Source: an uncultured bacterium (GTDB taxonomy: Bacteria > Bacillota > Clostridia > Lachnospirales > Lachnospiraceae). Taken from it: 30,205 bases of DNA. Within the stretch, counting starts at the first letter, position 1; every line of letters begins with the position of its first letter. Shown here piece by piece: positions 25,701 through 30,205 of this stretch. The DNA lies in contig CAJMPJ010000043.1 of assembly GCA_905215155.1 (NCBI GenBank), forward strand, positions 1-30,205. Direction: 5' to 3'. The translations under genes were made by a program, and so were the position numbers. The notes beneath the pieces are model-generated. The model had not been told where the DNA came from and did no database searches. It worked only from the letters and a program-made list of their open reading frames with translations.

Positions 25701-27715
25701 AAACAACGGATTCCAAGCAATTCAAAACAACGGAAATGCTTTTGACCCCGGAGATGGAAGTGTCTTATGGGCTGGCACTCATTGGTGTGTCTGCGGAAAT
25801 CAAAAATCTGACCCTGAAAAACGAAAACGGCACAGTTCTTTACGATCAGAATCATACTTACAAAGAAGAAGGCATCCCGCCGATTGTAACTGGGATCACA
25901 AAAACTGAAATTTCCGGGGACAGAAGCAGTATTTTATTGGCCTGGACCGGAAAAGGGGCGGCTGGAGACGGAAGATATGTGTTAGAAGTATCAGAGGATG
26001 GAGGAAACACCTATCAATTACTGGAGGAAACGGAGGAGACTTCTTACACGTTTTCCCCGGCAAAAAATGGGGGATACCGTTTTAAAATCTACGGAATATG
26101 CAAAGGAGAACGGACAACGGCAGTTATTTCCGAAGCCGTGGAGTTTGTCCTTCCTCTAACTGCCCCGACCGTCACCGCTGAAAGCAGGAACGGAGCCATA
26201 ATGCTCAATTGGGACCCGGTTCCAGAGGCCGCAGCATATGAGATATACCGTTCCAAGACCAAAGCAGGAGCCTTTGATTTTGTTGCTTCCACTTCAGAAC
26301 ACAGCTATACGGATACGGTGGAAAATGAGCGGCCTTATTATTACCAGGTGATTGCAAAAAGTGATACCAATTCAAGCAATCCGTCGTCTCCGGTTTTTAG
26401 CATGGCGACTGCCGGACACCAAGGGACCTATGCGTATGGAACGGAAGCGGCTGTCTTTACGGTGACCAAAAAATCAAATGACACCATATTGTCTGAAAAA
26501 AATGTGAGTTTAAAAGGCACCGTAGACCGGGCTGGCACTGTCTGGCTGACCGTTAATGGAAATACCGTAAAAAGTGATGAGATAAAAGCCGGGAAAAAGT
26601 TCAATTATCGTTTTTCCATTGAGAATGGCAGCAATGATGTAGTATTATATCATAAGGATGAAAGGGGACGCATATCCCGAAAACCATTTCATTTTGTAGG
26701 ACTTCAAAGCTATGATATGTTGGTGGATTCTTCTTACAGCGGAACGGACGGACAGACAAAGAGCGGCATCCCTACCTTTAAAACAGTTCAGGCAGCGGTT
26801 TCGGCAGTACCGGGCAATAACAAGAAACCGATCGTTATTTTTATCCGGAACGGAAGCTATTATGAAAAGGTGAATGTTACGTCACCATACGTCAGTCTGA
26901 TCGGAGAGGACAGCGAAAAAACCGTATTGTATTTCGATAAGGCAAGTGGAAGCAAACGGCCGGACGGGAAAGACTACGGTACAGGAGGAAGCTCCAGCGT
27001 TACGGTAGCTTCGTCGGCGGCCGGCTTTACGGCAGAAAACATGACCATTGCAAATACGTTTGATTATGTAAATTCTACGATCAACGGAAAGCAAGCCGTT
27101 GCATTTTATAACAATGCCGATCAGAGTATCATTTCCAACGTCAGGTTTTTGGGATACCAGGATACGTTATGTGCCGATGGAGCCAGTAGGCTGGGAGGCA
27201 GGCAATACTACCGGCAATGTTATGTGGAAGGGAATGTGGATTTCATTTTCGGCAGGGCTCAGGCCGTGTTTGAAGATTGTGATATCGTATCCCTGCTTTC
27301 TGGGTACATCACCGCACCAAGTACGGAACCCACAAGGGATTTTGGATATGTATTTTTGGATTGCAGATTATACGCGGCAGAGGAAGTGGGAAACGGGAAA
27401 GTATACCTGGGACGTCCATGGGGAGCTGCGGCTTCGGCAGTCTATCTCAACTGCTATATGGGACCGCAGATTTCAGATGCAGGGTATACGAATATGGGAA
27501 GCAGCAAATATCAGAATGCCCGCTTCGCGGAATACGGTTCTTACGGTCCTGGATTTCGAGTAACAAGCAGCCGCATTCAGCTATCCAAAGAGGAGGCGGA
27601 AGCTTATACATTAAAAAATATTTTTGCGGCAGATGTAGAAACCGGCGGCTACCTCAGTGCCTGGGATGCACAAGAGGCAAGGAAGGCTTTGTCAAAAAAA
27701 TATGGTGGCTTATAA
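22712..27715 (+). CDS. Secreted bifunctional pectinase: PL1 pectate lyase fused to CE8 pectin methylesterase
   Basis: The protein has 1667 residues from ATG 22712 (AGGAGGGG just upstream; the ATG at 22691 lies ahead of that site). It has a signal peptide with a long basic n-region (about 1-46). About 70-440 is a PL1-type parallel beta-helix pectate lyase (FPGAEGGG, DHCSMSFSTDE near 207, SRNPRIGGGY near 273). About 457-483 is a calcium-type DxDxDG segment. About 510-600 is an Ig-like domain. About 608-836 is a laminin-G/DUF1349-like sandwich, and a second sandwich runs to about 1046. About 1056-1236 contains two fibronectin III domains. About 1335-1610 is a CE8 pectinesterase with D1484 (GYQDTL), D1510 (GNVDFIFG) and R1568 (LGRPWG). 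The esterase removes methyl groups and the lyase then cuts the exposed polygalacturonate. No LPXTG, dockerin or SLH anchor is seen. Confidence 0.92.
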   Translation: MNGRGCRTQKWKRGKVFVEKRGISLLMAATMAFSLVPFPVAVNGATGSGSELSAEVEKDGGGSSTSFNKGGILAFPGAEGGGRFASGGRGQEVYTVTNLKDYGVGETPVLGSLRYGLKSNRTIVFAVAGTIELKQNLSFKGLKNLTLAGQTAPGDGITLSGWSTDISNSENLIIRYLRFRPGAANIYNGADSMDSLWGRDNRTFIIDHCSMSFSTDECLSTYRGEDGTVQWSIVSESLTLSGHSKGRHGYGGIFGGNNVTFHHNLIANHTSRNPRIGGGYAGAADANHVATVQVSNNVLYNWGYYSFYGGGFANTNYINNYLKAGPGTRDRVADRVADAGEVSKVGGFYINGNYMEGNKKVSADNRLGIQFSGEKEGEHKTTIASVPYSSEGIDSLAVEPAVNVYEKVLKKAGATYPRRDAIDARITYEVRNGKGKYINTEEEIGGYPALEEARAADFDRDQDGMEDGWELKHGLDPTDKEDGRTIGEDGYSNLEHYLNSLVTMEKEAENPTAELSLPENAQFILGQPVEVEVQASSAYGHPIEKAEFFNGGQKIGEDREAPYSFSISGLEDGSYDISAKVTDSEGNATQTSPSRIHINTPNGAKETGDLGNWSSMDIGHPLVPGSGSLVNGTLTVKGSGKLGREEGSVKGTDSYDAGKDDFHYVYQEVKGDVEITARLNSVTPVDNHAFSGIMIREDLTDGAKTAALGLSWVKYTKTTWSAYLTGRNKTGGAFDYLGESLDSVSAAEKKGISLVCDIPFKSGRKENGYWMKLVRSGDTFTAYGSEDGKEWIKIGTRVIPMKEQVYVGFAADANQVANKLYQLNTARFTNVSVNASSLPDTYALEITDPGNLLKTSAFGSAMLLTQTATKGAMPQSAGDPGSHVSYLGFPETAEAQTMSLDLKIKNYSITGEDATRTGLFVGVFQKPEKGGLYASLGFRGYDSTVGSDSLSGYWIKGTGNAGNGSPKYTVSVGTRYHVVFEKNASGYRAVFTNMADKTTDSKQFKTTEMLLTPEMEVSYGLALIGVSAEIKNLTLKNENGTVLYDQNHTYKEEGIPPIVTGITKTEISGDRSSILLAWTGKGAAGDGRYVLEVSEDGGNTYQLLEETEETSYTFSPAKNGGYRFKIYGICKGERTTAVISEAVEFVLPLTAPTVTAESRNGAIMLNWDPVPEAAAYEIYRSKTKAGAFDFVASTSEHSYTDTVENERPYYYQVIAKSDTNSSNPSSPVFSMATAGHQGTYAYGTEAAVFTVTKKSNDTILSEKNVSLKGTVDRAGTVWLTVNGNTVKSDEIKAGKKFNYRFSIENGSNDVVLYHKDERGRISRKPFHFVGLQSYDMLVDSSYSGTDGQTKSGIPTFKTVQAAVSAVPGNNKKPIVIFIRNGSYYEKVNVTSPYVSLIGEDSEKTVLYFDKASGSKRPDGKDYGTGGSSSVTVASSAAGFTAENMTIANTFDYVNSTINGKQAVAFYNNADQSIISNVRFLGYQDTLCADGASRLGGRQYYRQCYVEGNVDFIFGRAQAVFEDCDIVSLLSGYITAPSTEPTRDFGYVFLDCRLYAAEEVGNGKVYLGRPWGAAASAVYLNCYMGPQISDAGYTNMGSSKYQNARFAEYGSYGPGFRVTSSRIQLSKEEAEAYTLKNIFAADVETGGYLSAWDAQEARKALSKKYGGL

Positions 27716-28019
27716 ATGGCGGACGTTATGATAAGCAGCCGTTCAAAAAAAGAGGGGCTGTAAAAAAACTCCCCTACAAGAAAAATCGCTGAGGTCGTGA
27801 GACTTCAGCGATTTTTTGGTATAATTAATTATGCGAATAAATAATAACACCAATGATAATTATACAGTATGACAGCTGAAATGGCGGCTGATTGAAAGTT
27901 TTACGGGGCTGCGCACCCCGCATCCGCGACCTCTTTCAAAAGAACAGAATAAAGGCAAAGGCGAATCCCGTAGTATGCTTATACTCTGTTTCCATCATAA
28001 AGCTTAAATAGTGTATAAG
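27716..28019. other. Intergenic junction between core and AT-rich acquired DNA
   Basis: This gap of about 300 bases has no credible gene. It contains a hairpin beginning AGGGGCTGT (27752-27775), a strong terminator (27781-27817), an AT-rich stretch, then a GC-rich patch with the palindrome CGGGG-CTGCGCA-CCCCG near 27904-27920, and an AGCTTA/TAAGCT inverted repeat at 28001-28021 overlapping the stop codon of the next minus-strand gene. Composition and gene style change across it, so it probably marks the edge of transferred DNA. The exact boundary cannot be fixed by eye. Confidence 0.4.
27781..27817. terminator. Strong bidirectional terminator after the pectinase gene
   Basis: AAAAATCGCTGAGGTC (27781-27796) and GACTTCAGCGATTTTT (27801-27816) pair over 16 positions with one wobble around a GTGA loop, with A-runs and T-runs on the two sides. 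It lies 65 bases past the pectinase stop codon. Confidence 0.85.
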
Positions 28020-28592
28020 CTAAATGCTTACATTCTTAATCTTTTTCAAAAATAACTTTCTCTTTTGTAAAGATTCTTTTTTGGTATCTCCGCAATGAAG
28101 CCATGAAACGTTTTTTATGCCCATTCCTTTTAAATTGGTCTTGATAAGCAAGCCTTTAATGGGGTTGCCAGCAAAATATTGTACGTACCATTTAGGTGAA
28201 TTTGATGTTGTTATAACCGTTGTTTTCTTTATATTCGTCAATAGTCCTTTTAATCCTGTACTTGTTTCAACATAAGCAAAATTTTTTAGCATGACTTTAT
28301 CAAAAAAGCCTTTAAGTATTGCAGGCGTATCATACCACCAAATTGGAAATAAAATAAACAATTCATCTGTTTTTTTTAGTATGCCTTGATATTTTTCCAC
28401 AAGAGGGTCTTTATACTCGCCTTTTGAAAACAATGCAAGTTCTTCTTCTTTTAAAACAGGATTAAATCCATCCTTGTTTAAATCTATTACAGTATAACTT
28501 TTTTTGTGTTCATCCAAGCTTTTTGTGATGGTATCCATAATGCCTTTATTAAAACTTCCGTGCCATGGGTGTGCCAATATAATTGTTTTCAT
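28020..28592 (-). CDS. Flavodoxin-fold NAD(P)H oxidoreductase (MdaB/KefF-like)
   Basis: The protein has 190 residues from ATG 28592, with AAGGAG seven bases upstream; a second ATG six bases earlier is too close to the site. It starts MKTIILAHPWHGSFNKGI, the FMN-binding entry of the flavodoxin_2 (NQO1/KefF/MdaB) family. It continues with DELFILFPIWWYDTPAILKGFFDKVM, the family hallmark around the active site. Such enzymes reduce quinones or other electrophiles with NAD(P)H. It is very AT-rich compared with the left part of the window. The reading frame is open upstream into the remains of another flavodoxin gene, with no stop between them, so a fused product is also possible. An ArsR-type regulator upstream probably controls it. 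Confidence 0.82.
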   Translation of the reverse strand: MKTIILAHPWHGSFNKGIMDTITKSLDEHKKSYTVIDLNKDGFNPVLKEEELALFSKGEYKDPLVEKYQGILKKTDELFILFPIWWYDTPAILKGFFDKVMLKNFAYVETSTGLKGLLTNIKKTTVITTSNSPKWYVQYFAGNPIKGLLIKTNLKGMGIKNVSWLHCGDTKKESLQKRKLFLKKIKNVSI

Positions 28593-28598
28593 TTTCAT

Positions 28599-29148
28599 TC
28601 TCCTTGTTTTATTTACGAGATTTTTACCCAAAATATAAGCTTTTTCATTTTTAGTAATTGGAGCCGAATATGTGCTAATATTCAGTGTTTGCACTAAATC
28701 CATCTCCAGCATTTGTGCAGTCATCCCAATTGATTTAATGACATTTTGGACGCTGGAGTTTTCCTCTCCATTATCACCATACGTTGTTAATAATACTATT
28801 TTTTTGCCCTTAAAGACTCTATAATCAACAGCATGTAATCGGTCTAAAAAAACTTTTAGTTGAGCAGACATATTGAAAACATATACAGGTGTTGTAAGAA
28901 TCATAATAGCAGCATTATTAACGAGAGGATATATAATATATTGTGCATTTCATCTTGTTTAATACATTTTCTCTTACCACTTTGACAGGCGTTGCAGCCT
29001 TTGCAGTTTTTGATAGCCCTATCGTGCAAAAAAATCTGATTAATATTAATATCAACATGATGATTATTAACACCTTATAGATTTAATTTAGTAAATGACC
29101 TGTATTTCCGTTTTCTCTTGGACTACCTAAGACTGCTAAAATATTCAT
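28599..29148 (-). pseudogene. Broken flavodoxin/NADPH-dependent FMN reductase family gene
   Basis: A good start (ATG at 29148, GGGAG nine bases upstream) opens MNILAVLGSPRENGNTGHLLN, the usual N-terminus of this family. It is stopped at once by TAA, with a frame change. The remainder reads on in another frame: NCKGCNACQSGKRKC (the CxxC-type motif of the family), then QDEMHNILYILVNN, then AAIMILTTPVYVFNMSAQLK and so on to about 28599. The frame lesion lies near 29080-29090, and stops occur in both relevant frames there, so more than one change or a small deletion is likely. The downstream part has lost its stop codon and runs in frame into the next oxidoreductase gene. Confidence 0.72.
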
Positions 29149-29195
29149 ATCTTGTTCTCCCTTTAATTTGTTGTAAATACGGCAGTCTGATTGTT

Positions 29196-29210
29196 TATGT
29201 GTGCATTTAT
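29196..29210 (+). promoter_or_regulatory. Candidate ArsR-type operator upstream of the flavodoxin gene
   Basis: TATGTGTGCATTTAT differs by one base from the 15-mer found at the regulator's own promoter. It overlaps the perfect palindrome GTGCAT-TT-ATGCAC (29201-29214). It lies 48 bases upstream of the flavodoxin start codon, between it and the regulator gene. Confidence 0.5.
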
Positions 29211-29225
29211 GCACTCTTTAGTTGA

Positions 29226-29253
29226 TAAAAAAAAGGCATTTCTGCCTATTTTT
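29226..29253 (-). terminator. Terminator of the ArsR-type regulator gene
   Basis: On the minus strand, AGGCA (29243-29247) pairs with TGCCT (29234-29238) around a GAAA loop, extended by A-U pairs, and is followed by a run of eight Ts. It overlaps the regulator's stop codon. Confidence 0.6.
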
Positions 29254-29584
29254 TAACTGATTTTTTTAAGCTGTTGGTAGTGGATTCAAATTTTTCAATG
29301 ACATAACTATTGTTTAAATCATATAATGTACTTCTGTTTAGCTTTGTCTTGCTAACAATGCCATAACGATTCATCAATTCAAGATGCCTTGAAATAACTG
29401 AACGGTCTTGCGTAAAGTTCTCAGCAATTTCCTTAATGCTTTTTAAACCGTTTACAGCAAGATATTTCATAATTTCGCTTCTTACAGGCTCGAATAAAAT
29501 TTTGTAAAATTCAAAATCAATTGCCTGTTCTATTTCTTTTGAGGACTCATCGTTTTTAATTGGCAATTTACATTTTGCATTCAT
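29246..29584 (-). CDS. ArsR-type winged-helix transcriptional regulator
   Basis: This 112-residue DNA-binding protein has an ArsR/SmtB-like winged helix: FEPVRSEIMKYLAVNGLKSIKEIAENFTQDRSVISRHLELMNRYGIV (about 32-78) followed by the wing (KTKLNRSTLYDL). No cysteine-rich metal-binding motif such as CxCxxC is present, so a metal sensor is unlikely; sensing of an organic electrophile or redox signal would fit the flavoprotein neighbours, but that is inference. The start is ATG at 29584 with GAGGTG five bases upstream. The gene has a consensus promoter overlapped by a probable operator, which suggests autorepression. It is codirectional with the flavodoxin genes that follow. Confidence 0.8.
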   Translation of the reverse strand: MNAKCKLPIKNDESSKEIEQAIDFEFYKILFEPVRSEIMKYLAVNGLKSIKEIAENFTQDRSVISRHLELMNRYGIVSKTKLNRSTLYDLNNSYVIEKFESTTNSLKKSVKK

Positions 29585-29601
29585 AACATCACCTCATTAA
29601 A

Positions 29602-29631
29602 ATTATATATGCACACATATGCATTTGTCAA
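29602..29631 (-). promoter_or_regulatory. Promoter of the ArsR-type gene with overlapping operator
   Basis: On the minus strand, TTGACA (29626-29631) and TATAAT (29602-29607) are perfect and 18 bases apart. Between and over them lies TATGTGTGCATATAT (29605-29619), nested in an ATGCA-N6-TGCAT inverted repeat. A repressor bound here would cover the -10 element. Confidence 0.7.
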
Positions 29632-29765
29632 CTGAAAGCTTTATCTATAAAAATCACTTTTTGAAGTCTGAGGGATAATACAACACCCACCCACGAAAAC
29701 GGCTTTTAAGCATCCACATGAGCAAAATTGCGTCAATAAACAAAAATAACACTTGACAAAACGCT

Positions 29766-30205
29766 TCATGGGGGACGCAAAAGGACATAAAGCCCTTTAT
29801 CGACCCCAAATTCATCAACAATGTGATACTCACAGGCACAGGGGTATAAAATAAAGGTGTTCAATAGTGTGGATTTTTCAAAATCCATGCACTATAATCC
29901 ACTTTCCTACATCAAGACGGAAAGCGATATTTTAAAGTTCGTCAACGCTTTAATCGAAAACACAAAGGGGGACGGCAAGGAGGGCGACCCGTTCTGGACA
30001 AAATCAGAACCTTTTTGCACTGTGCTTTAATTGGCTATATCGTATTTGAGGGGCCGGAGGAAGAACGCAATATCAATACCCTTGTGGATATGATTAACAG
30101 CATGGAAACAAAGGTAGATGATGAAAATTTCAAAAATGCCGTGGACTATATGTTTATGGGCTTGGAAAAACGGACCCCCCACCACTTCGCCGTAAGGCAG
30201 TATAA
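29766..30205 (+). pseudogene. Decayed VirD4/TraG conjugative coupling protein gene (partial)
   Basis: Three consecutive pieces in shifting frames resemble the coupling ATPase of integrative conjugative elements: SWGTQKDIKPFIDPKFINN (29766-29825, stop at 29847), then YKIKVFNSVDFSKSMHYNPL with IKTESDILKFVNALIENTKG (29845-30010), then LHCALIGYIVFEGPEEE with DDENFKNAVDYMF and HFAVRQY (30015 to the window end). Between pieces one and two, the stretch that carries the P-loop in intact proteins is missing. Between pieces two and three there is a one-base frameshift near 30010-30014. The gene is therefore non-functional and continues beyond the window. It shows that a conjugative element once inserted at or near here. 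Confidence 0.7.

Noticed and set aside
27361..27792. 143-residue plus-strand ORF overlapping the end of the pectinase gene
   Set aside because: It is a frame shadow of the CE8 domain that continues into the terminator; no ribosome site.
29654..29839. 61-residue minus-strand ORF with a hydrophobic stretch
   Set aside because: Its first part is antisense to the VirD4-like fragment, and there is no ribosome site; the hydrophobic part may be chance in AT-rich remnant DNA.

Overview
The window looks like a chromosomal segment of a low- to mid-GC Firmicute. It is most likely a member of the Lachnospiraceae (Clostridium cluster XIVa, for example the Lacrimispora/Hungatella/Enterocloster neighbourhood). 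This rests on gene content and style: strong AGGAGG ribosome sites, sigma-A promoters, an mcsA-mcsB-clpC-radA block, a split biotin-dependent decarboxylase operon, and a large secreted pectinase. The genus is an inference; no rRNA or tRNA gene is present to settle it.

Left part (1-7100): an SOS-type DNA polymerase IV gene (minus strand, with a LexA-like box in its promoter), a D-Ala-D-Ala carboxypeptidase, a protein tyrosine phosphatase, a CvrA/NhaP2-type cation/proton antiporter (minus strand), a YitT-family membrane protein and a small lipoprotein. A 151-bp palindromic, MITE-like element sits between the convergent phosphatase and antiporter genes.

Middle part (7300-22520): a four-gene operon encodes a carboxyltransferase, an OadG-like membrane subunit, a biotin carrier and an OadA/pyruvate-carboxylase-B-like carboxyltransferase. 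No OadB sodium-pump subunit is present. Next is a two-gene unit: a secreted SH3/glucosaminidase protein ending in a type I dockerin, followed by a membrane-anchored protein beginning with a cohesin-like module. This suggests a miniature cohesin-dockerin system that tethers a cell-wall hydrolase. Then comes the McsA/McsB/ClpC protein-quality-control operon, headed by a short YtrA-type GntR regulator where CtsR normally sits. A small uncharacterised beta-rich protein and RadA follow.

Right part (22700-30205): one 1667-residue secreted protein joins a PL1 pectate lyase to a CE8 pectin methylesterase. Beyond a strong terminator near 27.8 kb the DNA becomes visibly AT-rich and looks acquired: an ArsR-type regulator, a broken flavodoxin gene running in frame into an intact NAD(P)H oxidoreductase gene, and a decayed VirD4/TraG conjugation coupling-protein gene that runs off the window. 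A shared 15-bp motif lies in front of both the regulator and the flavodoxin gene.

The most distinctive items are the dockerin/cohesin pair, the GntR-for-CtsR replacement, the beta-less decarboxylase/transcarboxylase operon and the PL1-CE8 fusion.
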